This document shows, piece by piece, positions 1-9,407 of a stretch of 44,650 nt of DNA. The notes under the pieces are model-generated. The model was not told the DNA's origin. It worked only from the letters and a program-made list of their open reading frames with translations, and searched no databases. Origin of the DNA: an uncultured Faecalibacterium sp. (GTDB lineage Bacteria; Bacillota; Clostridia; Oscillospirales; Ruminococcaceae); NCBI GenBank assembly GCA_934540955.1, contig CAKTCY010000010.1, positions 1-44,650 on the forward strand, given 5' to 3'. Each line of letters opens with the position of its first letter. Position 1 is the stretch's first letter. The position numbers and the translations under genes are program-made.

Positions 1-225
1 AAAAGCTATGATAGGATGTTCCGTCATGTGTTTACGCCGATTCTCGACCGCTACGGTGTACTACAGCAAGATCGACCTTATATCATGGCCTTTTATATTC
101 GGGGATTGATGGCAATTATCTCAGAATGGCTCAAGAATGACTGCGCCGATTCCATTACATATGTTACAGGTGTGATTCAGCAGTGTGTAAAAATGCCACA
201 AAGCGAAACAACGAACGCTGTTTGA
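1..225 (+). CDS. TetR-family regulator, C-terminal fragment
   Basis: The frame is open from base 1, so the N-terminal helix-turn-helix lies outside the window and only about 74 residues are seen. The visible part contains FYIRGLMAIISEWL, a helix typical of the C-terminal ligand/dimer domain of TetR/AcrR repressors in Firmicutes. It ends at a TGA at 223-225. It converges with the minus-strand rhomboid gene, and a perfect 21-bp hairpin lies between them. Family assignment rests on the C-terminal helix pattern alone, so the target and ligand cannot be stated. Confidence 0.7.
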   Translation, partial: KSYDRMFRHVFTPILDRYGVLQQDRPYIMAFYIRGLMAIISEWLKNDCADSITYVTGVIQQCVKMPQSETTNAV

Positions 226-369
226 CAACTTCGCGTTTGTGGAGCGAAGCGGAACAATGAAAGCCCCAGTGGGGCTTTTAAGTGACAGAACGGTCTTGCG
301 GCAGCAAGATGGAGGGGCCTCGCCCCGACAAGTTCCAGTTTGTCGCACTCATTATTTTTCTTTCTCGTA

Positions 370-415
370 AAAACGGGATACCGGAGCGTCCGCAGACGCT
401 CCGGTATCCCGTTTT
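370..415. terminator. Perfect 21-bp bidirectional terminator hairpin, CGCA/UGCG loop
   Basis: The arms 370-390 and 395-415 are perfectly complementary and end in A and T runs on both sides, so the hairpin can terminate both the TetR gene and the rhomboid gene. Read on the minus strand the loop is TGCG closed by C-G, which is a cUNCGg-type tetraloop. It belongs to the dispersed hairpin family described in the findings. Confidence 0.8.
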
Positions 416-435
416 CATCTATAATTTTTCTCTTT

Positions 436-987
436 TTATTTACGGCTGCGCGCCGGGCGGCGGTGGAGGGCGCAGTAATAGCCGAAGGCGGTACCGCACA
501 AACCGCCCACGATGTGCATAAAGTTTGCCACATTGTCGTGCACAAAGATGATATCATACACCTGCTGACCGAAGTACAGCGCCGCCACCAGCAGCATGGT
601 GACCGGGATGCCGCCGGAGAAGCCCGCCAGCGAGGACAGCATAATAAGCATGAACACGATACCGGATGCACCCAGCAGCCCCGTGTGGGGGAACAGGATG
701 CATTGCAGCACACCGGTGACCAGCGCGGTGAACAAAATGCCCTTGAGCAGCGGGATGCTGCCGTATTTTTCCTCCATAGGCGGGCCCACCACCAACAGCA
801 GCAGCATATTATTGAGAAAATGCTCCCAGTTTGCATGGCCCAGCACATGACCGAACAGCCGGATGTAGCCCAGCGGGTCCCGCCAAGAGGAGCGGTACAC
901 GCAGAACAGATTCATGGTGCTCCAGCCGTTCGTCCAGCCGTCTGCCAGCAGCACCAGCATGGACAGCAGAAAAAAGGTAAGGATCAC
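436..987 (-). CDS. Rhomboid-family intramembrane serine protease (5' end frameshifted)
   Basis: This is a six-helix membrane protein. The catalytic Ser sits in LLGASGIVF (GxSG), the catalytic His in NFMHIVGG, and the conserved helix-2 pattern HANWEHFLNN is present, so it should cleave transmembrane substrates within the membrane. The only usable in-frame start is the GTG at 987, which has no good ribosome-binding site and begins inside the first membrane helix. Upstream, an ATG at 1042 follows GAAGGGA. It would give MTVYEKSKLKLELQYNSPV joined in frame if the run of five A/T at 1025-1029 were four. That N-terminus is what the family normally has. Either the base run is miscounted or the gene is frameshifted. 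It follows the CYTH gene by 22 bases, so the two are probably cotranscribed. Confidence 0.8.
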   Translation of the reverse strand: MILTFFLLSMLVLLADGWTNGWSTMNLFCVYRSSWRDPLGYIRLFGHVLGHANWEHFLNNMLLLLVVGPPMEEKYGSIPLLKGILFTALVTGVLQCILFPHTGLLGASGIVFMLIMLSSLAGFSGGIPVTMLLVAALYFGQQVYDIIFVHDNVANFMHIVGGLCGTAFGYYCALHRRPARSRK

Positions 988-1064
988 CGGCGAGTTATAC
1001 TGGAGCTCCAGTTTCAGCTTGCTCTTTTTCGTAAACCGTCATTCCCTTCACAGTATTGTTGGCG

Positions 1065-1553
1065 TTACCCTCTGGTTTGTGCCCAGTATGCGCCCATGCT
1101 CTGGCCGGGCTGGTTCGTCACTTCATCGTTGAGGTATGCCGCAAGGCCGCAGGCCGCAGGCTGCCAGCTGAGCGCAGCTTCCACCGTGGGGTACTCCACC
1201 TCGGCGTACCAGAACGCTGTAGGCAGGCCCTCGTCCACATGGTTCACCTCCAGCACCGCGCCGTCCGGCAGGCGGTAGCTCCGGCGCACCTTTTTGATCA
1301 GGGGCTTGCCGATGATCTTCTCTTCCAGCTGCGCAAACAGGTCCTTGTCGATGCTGCGCTCGATCTCCTCCCGTGCCAAACCACCGGCGGACTTGAAGCA
1401 GAGGATATAGTCGGTGCTGCCGCCGGTCAGTGCTTCCTCCCGGATGCGCACCGTGGGCTGCACGCTGATATAGCCCTGCCGCATGGTGAACTCCTCCTCA
1501 AGGGGCAGCCCCTCCGGCCAGCCGGTCACCATCCATTTGCGTTCGATCTCCAT
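1065..1553 (-). CDS. CYTH-domain protein (triphosphate tunnel metalloenzyme)
   Basis: The 162-residue protein opens with MEIERKW, the ExExK signature of CYTH enzymes that bind triphosphate and divalent metal inside a beta-barrel tunnel. Basic and acidic strands follow (VRIREEA, KKVRRSYRL, YAEVEYP), as expected for the barrel. Bacterial members hydrolyse inorganic triphosphate or thiamine triphosphate; the substrate here is not shown. The ATG at 1553 is preferred over an in-frame TTG at 1574 because GGAAGGAAGAG lies just upstream of it. It is the first gene of a likely pair with the rhomboid gene. Confidence 0.85.
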   Translation of the reverse strand: MEIERKWMVTGWPEGLPLEEEFTMRQGYISVQPTVRIREEALTGGSTDYILCFKSAGGLAREEIERSIDKDLFAQLEEKIIGKPLIKKVRRSYRLPDGAVLEVNHVDEGLPTAFWYAEVEYPTVEAALSWQPAACGLAAYLNDEVTNQPGQSMGAYWAQTRG

Positions 1554-1663
1554 AGCGTTCTCTTCCTTCCGCAAAATTTTGTATTTATTCTACCATATTT
1601 TTATGTTATGATAAAGAGCAGAACAAGCATCATTTTGCGCATTCTGATCTGAAGGAGCATTTT

Positions 1664-2893
1664 ATGAAAAGCGAACGCACTTATCCTGTATATAAAGTCA
1701 ACAAGCACGCCGAGGGTCTTTTGGTGGGCGGGCACCCCTGGGTATACGAGAACGATATTCTGGAAGCACCCGGCACCGAGCCGGAAAACGGCACGCTGGT
1801 GGATGTAGTCAGCCCCAAGGGTGCTTATCTCGGCACCGGCTTTCTCTCGCTGCAAAGCAAGATCCGGGTGCGGCTGATTTCCCGCAACGCCAACGATACC
1901 TTTGACGCCGCCTTCTGGCGCCGCCGGGTAGAGTACGCGTGGGCATACCGCAAGACCGTGCTGGAGCCTGCCGACCTTACCGCCTGCCGCTTCATCTTTG
2001 GCGAGGCAGACCAGTTCCCCGGCCTGACGGTGGACCGGTTCAACAATGTTCTGGTCACCCAGACCTTGAGCGTGGGCATGGAAAGGCTGAAGCCGGTGCT
2101 CTTCCCGCTGCTGGCCGAGGTACTGCGGGCAGACGGCCAGACCATTGACGGCATCTACGAGCGCAACGATGAAGCCCTGCGTGCCAAGGAAGGGCTTGCG
2201 CAAAACAAGGGCTGGTTTGCTCTGCCCGGCGAGAGCCACCCGGAAACCACCCAGACCGAGATTTGCGAAAACGGCGTGTATTACCATGTAGACTTTGAAA
2301 ACGGGCAAAAGACCGGCTTTTTCCTTGACCAGAAATACAACCGCCGGGCTGTGGCACGCCTTGCCGCCGGGCATACCGTGCTGGACTGCTTTACCCACAC
2401 CGGCAGCTTTGCGTTGAACGCGGCCAAGGGCGGGGCCGCCCGGGTGACTGCTGCCGACATCAGCGCCGAAGCCATTGCCATGGCAAAGCGCAACGCCGAC
2501 CGCAACGGCCTCGACAACATGGACTTCCTCTGCGAGGACACCTTCGAACTGCTGCCCCGGCTGGAAAAAGAGGGCAGTCCCTACGACTTCATTATTCTGG
2601 ACCCTCCGGCCTTTACCAAGGCGCGCCGCACGGTGGAGAATGCCATGCGCGGCTACAAGGAGATCAACTACCGTGCCATGAAGCTGCTGCCTCGGGGCGG
2701 TTATCTGGCCACTGCCAGCTGCTCCCACTTTGCCACCGAGGAGCTGTTCATCAAGATGCTGCGTGCTGCCGCCAAGGACGCTCACCGGCAGCTGCGGCAG
2801 ATCGAGGTAAAGCAGCAGGCACCGGATCACCCCATTCTGTGGGGCGTACCGGAGACGAACTACCTCAAGTTTTTCCTGTTTCAGGTCATCTGA
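1664..2893 (+). CDS. rlmI: PUA-domain class I SAM-dependent rRNA methyltransferase (RlmI-like)
   Basis: An N-terminal PUA RNA-binding domain (about residues 1-80) is followed by an RlmI-type beta-barrel linker and a Rossmann methyltransferase. SAM motif I is DCFTHTGSFAL near residue 240. Motif IV is LDPPAFTK near 310, and the catalytic-type Cys lies in ASCSHF. The family methylates C5 of cytosine in 23S rRNA (C1962 in E. coli). Length (409 aa) is normal. AAGGAG sits 8 bases before the ATG. It is divergent from the CYTH gene. The exact nucleotide target is inferred from the family. Confidence 0.9.
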   Translation: MKSERTYPVYKVNKHAEGLLVGGHPWVYENDILEAPGTEPENGTLVDVVSPKGAYLGTGFLSLQSKIRVRLISRNANDTFDAAFWRRRVEYAWAYRKTVLEPADLTACRFIFGEADQFPGLTVDRFNNVLVTQTLSVGMERLKPVLFPLLAEVLRADGQTIDGIYERNDEALRAKEGLAQNKGWFALPGESHPETTQTEICENGVYYHVDFENGQKTGFFLDQKYNRRAVARLAAGHTVLDCFTHTGSFALNAAKGGAARVTAADISAEAIAMAKRNADRNGLDNMDFLCEDTFELLPRLEKEGSPYDFIILDPPAFTKARRTVENAMRGYKEINYRAMKLLPRGGYLATASCSHFATEELFIKMLRAAAKDAHRQLRQIEVKQQAPDHPILWGVPETNYLKFFLFQVI

Positions 2894-3046
2894 TGCTTTT
2901 ACAATAAGAACAATTGCCGCACGCCGCGCACATTCCGGCTGGAAAAAGCCGTTCTGAAAGCGGTTTTTCCGGTGCAAAAGTCATACCAATCGCGGTTGTT
3001 CCAAAAATCCGGGATCGTGTTTGTGCAGAATCGTCAGTTTTGTCAA

Positions 3047-3075
3047 TTGCCTTTTTTGCCCGCAAAGACTATAAT
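3047..3075 (+). promoter_or_regulatory. Sigma-A promoter of glnN
   Basis: TTGCCT at 3047-3052 and a perfect TATAAT at 3070-3075 are separated by 17 bases. Transcription would start near 3082, leaving a leader of about 140 bases before glnN. Confidence 0.75.
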
Positions 3076-3086
3076 CTTAGCCATAG

Positions 3087-3178
3087 ACAGCAACGGCGCT
3101 GTGGGTCACCTCCTGACTCGCAGCGCCGTTTTTGTTAAGATGTAAGCAAGCTTTAGGTTCCTGCATTGCGGCAGACCC
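3087..3178 (+). promoter_or_regulatory. glnN leader: intrinsic terminator overlapping a hexaloop hairpin, candidate ANTAR target
   Basis: A terminator is formed by AACGGCGCTG (3092-3101) and CAGCGCCGTT (3121-3130), followed by TTTGTT. Its 5' arm also belongs to a smaller hairpin, ACAGC-loop-GCTGT (3087-3102), with the six-base loop AACGGC. The two structures exclude each other. A second hairpin, CTGC-loop-GCAG (3161-3174), has loop ATTGCG. Both loops have A at position 1 and G at position 4, the feature known for RNA targets of ANTAR proteins. An ANTAR protein is encoded 3.7 kb downstream. The order is unusual because the second hairpin follows the terminator. Binding is inferred. Confidence 0.5.
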
Positions 3179-3220
3179 AAGGCGAAAGAAAAAAGTAAGA
3201 TCAAGTAAGGAGTAGGATTT

Positions 3221-5308
3221 ATGGCAGCAAATGTTATGGAGATCTACGGCAGCAAGGTCTTTAACGAGCACGTTATGAAGGAGCGCCTGCCCAGCGCTAC
3301 CTACAAGAGCCTGAAGAACACCCTGCACAAGGGTGCTCCGCTGGATATTGAGGTGGCAAACGTTGTCGCCAGCGTGATGAAGCGCTGGGCTATGGAGCTG
3401 GGTGCTACCCATTACACCCACTGGTTCCAGCCCCTGACCGGCATCACCAGTGAGAAGCACGATGGCTTTGTCAGCCCTGTGGGCGACGGCACCGCCATCA
3501 TGGAGTTCTCCGGCAAGGAGCTGGTACGCGGCGAGCCCGATGCTTCCTCCTTCCCCTCCGGCGGTCTGCGCGCTACCTGCGAAGCACGCGGCTACACCGC
3601 ATGGGACCCCACCAGCTACGCCTTTGTGAAGGATGACGTGCTGTGCATCCCCACCGCATTCGTCAGCTACACCGGCGAGGCTCTGGATAAAAAGACTCCC
3701 CTGCTGCGTTCCATGAACGCACTGTCCGGTCAGGCCATCCGCATCCTGAAGCTGTTCGGCAAGGATGTGGACTACGTCTCCACCACCGTTGGCCCCGAGC
3801 AGGAGTACTTCCTTGTCAAGAAGGAGGATTACGAAGCACGTCAGGATCTGATCCTCACCGGCCGCACCCTGTTCGGCGCTCCCTCTGCAAAGGGTCAGGA
3901 GCTGGAGGAGCACTACTTCGGTGTCATCCGTCCCGAGGTTTCTGAGTTCATGAAGGAGCTGGACGAGGAGCTGTGGAAGTTGGGCGTGCCCGCCAAGACC
4001 AAGCACAACGAGGTTGCTCCCTGTCAGCACGAGCTTGCTCCCATCTTCGATACCACCAACGTGGCCATCGACCACAACCTGCTGACCATGGAGATGATGA
4101 AGAAGATCGCTCCCAAGTATGGTCTGGTCTGCCTGCAGCACGAGAAGCCCTTTGAAGGCGTGAACGGCAGCGGCAAGCACAACAACTGGTCCATGAGCAC
4201 CACCCACGAGAACCTGCTGGACCCCGGCGACACCCCCATGGAGAACCTGCAGTTCCTGATCTTCCTGGCCGCTGTCATCAAGGCTGTGGATGAGTACGCT
4301 GACCTGCTGCGCACCTCTGTGGCTACTCCGGGCAACGATCACCGTCTGGGCGCTAACGAGGCACCTCCGGCCATCATCTCTATCTTCGTGGGCGAGGAGC
4401 TGGAAGCTGTCATCGATGCCATCGCATCTGATTCTCCCTATGCCGGCCCTGTCAAGATGAAGATGGATCTGGGCGTGGACGTTCTGCCCAAGTTCAGCAA
4501 GGACACCACTGACCGCAACCGTACCTCCCCCTTCGCCTTCACCGGCAACAAGTTCGAGTTCCGTATGCCTGGCTCTGCCGAGAACCTGAGCGACTGCAAC
4601 ACCATCCTGAACACCGCTGTCGCCAAGGAACTGAAGGGCTACGCCGACGAGCTGGAGGGCGCTGAGGACTTTACCAGCGCAGCCATCGCTCTGGTCAAGC
4701 GCACCATCCGCGACCATCGCCGCGTCATCTTCAACGGCAACGGCTACACCGCCGAGTGGGAGGCCGAGGCAGCAAAGCGCGGCCTGCCCAACAAGAAGAA
4801 CACCCCCGCCGCTCTGCCCGCCCTCATCGACCCGAAGAACATCCAGCTGATGGAGGACTTCGGCGTGCTGACCAAGGTGGAGATGGAGAGCCGCTACGAG
4901 GTGGAGATGGAGCACTACTCCAAGATCATCAACATCGAGGCTCTGACCATGCTGGAGATGGCTCGCAAGCAGCTGCTGCCCGCCATCAACGCCTACATGA
5001 GCGAGGTTGCCAACACCGCCGCCTCCAAGCTGGCTGTCAGCGAGCACATCAGCGTGCGCAGCGAGACCAAGACTTTGGAAAAGCTTTCTTCTGACGCCGA
5101 TGCCATGAGCGATGCCATCGACACCCTGCAGGATGCCGTGAATGCCGCCAAGGAGCTGCCCACCGAGAGCGAGAAGGCCGTTGCCTTCCACGATAACGTT
5201 CTCCCGGTGATGGACGCCCTGCGTGCCGCTGCCGACGATGCTGAGACCATCTGCGGCGAGGATTACTGGCCTCTGCCCAGCTACAGCAAGATGCTTTACT
5301 ACGTCTGA
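3221..5308 (+). CDS. glnN: Glutamine synthetase type III
   Basis: Glutamine synthetase makes glutamine from glutamate, ammonia and ATP. The 695-residue length and N-terminal extension are typical of the type III class, which forms large dodecamers. Visible motifs are [10 protein letters not shown] near residue 190 (metal ligands), GKHNNWS near 318, [10 protein letters not shown] near 377 and [11 protein letters not shown] near 433. AAGGAG sits upstream of the ATG at 3221. The gene has its own promoter and a leader with a possible attenuator, and a strong terminator follows. A type I enzyme is encoded immediately downstream, so ammonium assimilation is duplicated here. Confidence 0.97.
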   Translation: MAANVMEIYGSKVFNEHVMKERLPSATYKSLKNTLHKGAPLDIEVANVVASVMKRWAMELGATHYTHWFQPLTGITSEKHDGFVSPVGDGTAIMEFSGKELVRGEPDASSFPSGGLRATCEARGYTAWDPTSYAFVKDDVLCIPTAFVSYTGEALDKKTPLLRSMNALSGQAIRILKLFGKDVDYVSTTVGPEQEYFLVKKEDYEARQDLILTGRTLFGAPSAKGQELEEHYFGVIRPEVSEFMKELDEELWKLGVPAKTKHNEVAPCQHELAPIFDTTNVAIDHNLLTMEMMKKIAPKYGLVCLQHEKPFEGVNGSGKHNNWSMSTTHENLLDPGDTPMENLQFLIFLAAVIKAVDEYADLLRTSVATPGNDHRLGANEAPPAIISIFVGEELEAVIDAIASDSPYAGPVKMKMDLGVDVLPKFSKDTTDRNRTSPFAFTGNKFEFRMPGSAENLSDCNTILNTAVAKELKGYADELEGAEDFTSAAIALVKRTIRDHRRVIFNGNGYTAEWEAEAAKRGLPNKKNTPAALPALIDPKNIQLMEDFGVLTKVEMESRYEVEMEHYSKIINIEALTMLEMARKQLLPAINAYMSEVANTAASKLAVSEHISVRSETKTLEKLSSDADAMSDAIDTLQDAVNAAKELPTESEKAVAFHDNVLPVMDALRAAADDAETICGEDYWPLPSYSKMLYYV

Positions 5309-5390
5309 TCTTCTCATACCAGCGTAAAGAATAAGCATCCGCCGGCTGCCGGATCAATTAGCCATTCTCCTTTTCCTATTTCTTACACCA

Positions 5391-5440
5391 GCCCAAAGAC
5401 CTGCTCCCTTTTTGAGGGCAGGCCTTTGGGCGTTTTATTT
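5391..5440 (+). terminator. Terminator between glnN and glnA
   Basis: A long stem pairs 5391-5408 with 5414-5431 (GCCCAAAG paired with CTTTGGGC at the base) and is followed by GTTTTATTT. Only 29 bases separate it from the glnA start and no clear promoter fits there. glnA transcription therefore either reads through this terminator or starts from a promoter I could not recognise upstream of it. Confidence 0.85.
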
Positions 5441-5469
5441 GAAATGCAGTTTTTGTAAGGGGGTTATTT

Positions 5470-6789
5470 ATGAGCTATTCCAGCCAACAGGATATTCTGG
5501 ATTTTGTGGAGGACAACAACGTTAAATTTGTGCGGTTTGCCTTCTGCGATATCTTTGGCACCCAGAAGAACATTGCCGTGCTGGCCAGCAACCTGTCCAA
5601 GGCGCTGGAGGAGGGTGTGTGCTTTGACGGCAGCTCTATTGCAGGCTTTATGCACGTTGAGGAAAGCGACCTTGTGCTGCGGCCGGATTTTTCCACCGTG
5701 ACCATCCTGCCGTGGCGTCCCACCGAGGGGCGGGTGATGCAGTTCTTCTGCGATGTGGAAAAGCCGGACGGCGCATCCTTTGACGGCAACTGCCGGGGCT
5801 TTTTGCGGGATGTGAACCGCAAGTTCAAAAAGCTGGGGCTTACCTGCAACGTGGGTACCGAGTGCGAGTTCTATCTGTTTGAAAAGGACGACCGGGGCCG
5901 TCCCACCTGCATTCCCATCGACTTTGGCGGATATTTTGACGTTGCGCCGCTGGATGCGGGCGAGAACCTGCGCCGGGATATCTGCCTGACCATGGAGCAG
6001 ATGGGCATGGCACCCCAGCACAGCCACCACGAAAGCGGCAACGGCCAGAACGAGATCGACTGCCGCTACGCAGGGCCGCTGAAAACCGCCGACAACGTGA
6101 TGACCTTTAAGCAGATCGTCCGTGCCATTGCCATGCGCAACGGCCTGCACGCCAGCTTTCTGCCCAAGCCCCTGCCCCAGCAGGCCGGCAGCGGGCTGCA
6201 CATCAACCTCTCGCTCTACATGGACGGCAAAAACCTGTTTGAGGGTGATATTGCCCCGGACAGCGTAGCAGGCAGCTTTATGGCCGGTGTGCTGGCACAC
6301 AGCCGGGAGCTGACCGTGTTCACCAATCCCCTGCCCAACAGCTACCAGCGCTTTGGCTGTGACGAAGCGCCCCGCTATGTGAGCTGGAGCCGCCAGAACC
6401 GCAGCCAGCTGGTGCGCATCCCCATGGTCAAGGGCGACAGCTGCCGCATGGAGCTGCGCAGCCCGGACCCCGCCTGCAACCCGTATCTGGCCATTGGCCT
6501 GATCCTTGCCGCCGGACTGGACGGCATTGAAAAGCGCATGGTACTGCAGCCGCCGGTAAACCGCAACCTGTTCGATGCCGCCGAGGCCGAGGGACTTGGC
6601 CTTGAGACTCTGCCCGCCACCCTTGAGGAGGCGGTGCAGGTAGCCGAGGAGAGCGATTTCTTGCGCAAGGTGCTGCCGGAGGGGCTTTCCAAGCGCTATT
6701 TCACGGAGGAACTCAAGCGCTGCGCCGCATTGCGGAATGCGCCTGACCGGGCCGAGCACGAGCGCGTCTACTATTTTAACGCCATCTGA
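5470..6789 (+). CDS. glnA: Glutamine synthetase type I (alpha-type)
   Basis: Another ammonia-assimilating glutamine synthetase, 439 residues, the length of the GSI-alpha class without the adenylylation insert. Seen are an N-terminal beta-grasp region with DIFGTQK, the metal-site motif VGTECEFYLF near 128, HHESGNGQNEID near 185, GSGLHINLSL near 240, and the ATP/glutamate segments NSYQRF near 290 and RMELRSPDPACNPY near 325. AAGGGGG precedes the ATG. The ANTAR regulator starts 32 bases downstream and is probably cotranscribed. Confidence 0.95.
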   Translation: MSYSSQQDILDFVEDNNVKFVRFAFCDIFGTQKNIAVLASNLSKALEEGVCFDGSSIAGFMHVEESDLVLRPDFSTVTILPWRPTEGRVMQFFCDVEKPDGASFDGNCRGFLRDVNRKFKKLGLTCNVGTECEFYLFEKDDRGRPTCIPIDFGGYFDVAPLDAGENLRRDICLTMEQMGMAPQHSHHESGNGQNEIDCRYAGPLKTADNVMTFKQIVRAIAMRNGLHASFLPKPLPQQAGSGLHINLSLYMDGKNLFEGDIAPDSVAGSFMAGVLAHSRELTVFTNPLPNSYQRFGCDEAPRYVSWSRQNRSQLVRIPMVKGDSCRMELRSPDPACNPYLAIGLILAAGLDGIEKRMVLQPPVNRNLFDAAEAEGLGLETLPATLEEAVQVAEESDFLRKVLPEGLSKRYFTEELKRCAALRNAPDRAEHERVYYFNAI

Positions 6790-6821
6790 TCCCTGCCAGC
6801 GCAGGAGAAAGGAGTGCGAAA

Positions 6822-7400
6822 ATGGGACGCGCACTGATCGTAAGCGCCGGTGCCAGCTCCAACGAATATATTGCCGCGCGACTGTCCGAGATAGGCTACA
6901 GCCGCCCGGTGATCATTCCCAGCGGAGCCGAGGCGCGGCGCAGAATGTCGGAATCTGATTTTGAGTTGATCGTGGTCAATGCTCCCCTGCCCGATGAGTT
7001 CGGGCACGAATTGTGCATTACCGCTGTGGAGCAGACCGATGCCGGTGTGGTCTTTCTGGTAAAGGCCGCACAGGCCGAGCAGCTGCTTGCCCCCCTGAAC
7101 GAGCAGGGGGTGCTGCTGCTGAGCAAACCCTTCACCACCCCGTTGTTTTTACAGGCCATGCACATGGCGGCTGCCGGAAACCACCGCCTGCAGCGTCTGC
7201 GGCAGGAGAATGCCCGCCTGCTGGACAAGATCGGGCAGCTGCGGCTGATCAGCCGGGCAAAGTGCTGTCTGGTAGAGCACGCCCACATGACCGAGGCCGA
7301 GGCGCACCGCTACCTTGAAAAACAGGCTATGGACACCCGCCGCGACCGCGCCGAGGTGGCGCAGGAGGTGCTGGAGGAATACGCTGACAGAAGCGACTGA
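6822..7400 (+). CDS. ANTAR-domain antiterminator with pseudo-receiver
   Basis: The N-terminal 120 residues have a response-regulator fold pattern. The phospho-acceptor Asp position carries Asn (N53 in LIVVNAPLPDE), while the conserved Lys is kept (K102 in LLLSKPF). A short coiled-coil region follows at 118-140, then a C-terminal ANTAR RNA-binding domain (about 134-188) with the pattern RLISRAKCCL...TEAEAHRYLEKQAM. ANTAR proteins bind paired RNA hairpins and stop terminator formation. Its place directly behind glnA and near glnN suggests control of glutamine synthesis. The missing Asp argues for phosphorylation-independent activation. RBS AAAGGAG is good. Confidence 0.9.
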   Translation: MGRALIVSAGASSNEYIAARLSEIGYSRPVIIPSGAEARRRMSESDFELIVVNAPLPDEFGHELCITAVEQTDAGVVFLVKAAQAEQLLAPLNEQGVLLLSKPFTTPLFLQAMHMAAAGNHRLQRLRQENARLLDKIGQLRLISRAKCCLVEHAHMTEAEAHRYLEKQAMDTRRDRAEVAQEVLEEYADRSD

Positions 7401-7499
7401 GAAACAGGGCTTCGCCCCGCACCCGCAGGGAAAGGTGTGCGCCGGGAGCGAGCCTTTTATGGAAGAGTTTTATTTTACGACAGAGGAAGGTATATTTTT

Positions 7500-9131
<1,632 letters not shown>

Positions 9132-9147
9132 CAGCATAGTATAACAC

Positions 9148-9187
9148 AAGACCGCAGCACGATATTTTGTGCTGCGGTCTTGCTTTG
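9148..9187 (+). terminator. pyrG terminator
   Basis: AAGACCGCAGCAC pairs with GTGCTGCGGTCTT around an eight-base loop, followed by GCTTTG. It lies 16 bases after the pyrG stop. Confidence 0.85.
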
Positions 9188-9194
9188 TGTAAGA

Positions 9195-9390
9195 CGATTT
9201 TAAATGGCCGCCGCGTGCGCTTTGGCCATGTTCAGCGGAATAAATATTTTTATGATCTGCGTTTGAAGTGCTCTGCGGAGCACTTCAAACGCTTTTTTCA
9301 CGGGATGGGTCGTAAAGAGAAACAGCAGTCCCTTTTTCTCCCTCGTGAAAATGAGACACCGGCGCATCCGCAAACGCACCGGTGTCCCGT
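9195..9390. repeat. Dispersed hairpin element, copy B
   Basis: This fills the gap between the convergent pyrG and diguanylate cyclase genes. It begins with a box (CGATTTTAAATGGCC) also seen at 22548 and 26599. It then carries a perfect 15-bp stem with a TGCG loop at 9259-9292 followed by six T (a plus-strand terminator), and ends with a second palindrome at 9352-9389 that can terminate the minus-strand gene. Copies D (26599) and E (38660) share the order of parts. Confidence 0.75.
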
Positions 9391-9407
9391 ATTTCTAATT
9401 ATTGCTT

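Noticed and set aside
3077..5338. A 753-codon open frame opposite glnN
   Set aside because: It lies antisense to a clear gene, has His/Val/Leu-rich composition typical of reverse-strand shadows in GC-rich codon use, and no domain or ribosome-binding site.
5308..5470. ANTAR target in the glnA leader
   Set aside because: No hairpin with a six-base loop carrying A1 and G4 could be found near the terminator.
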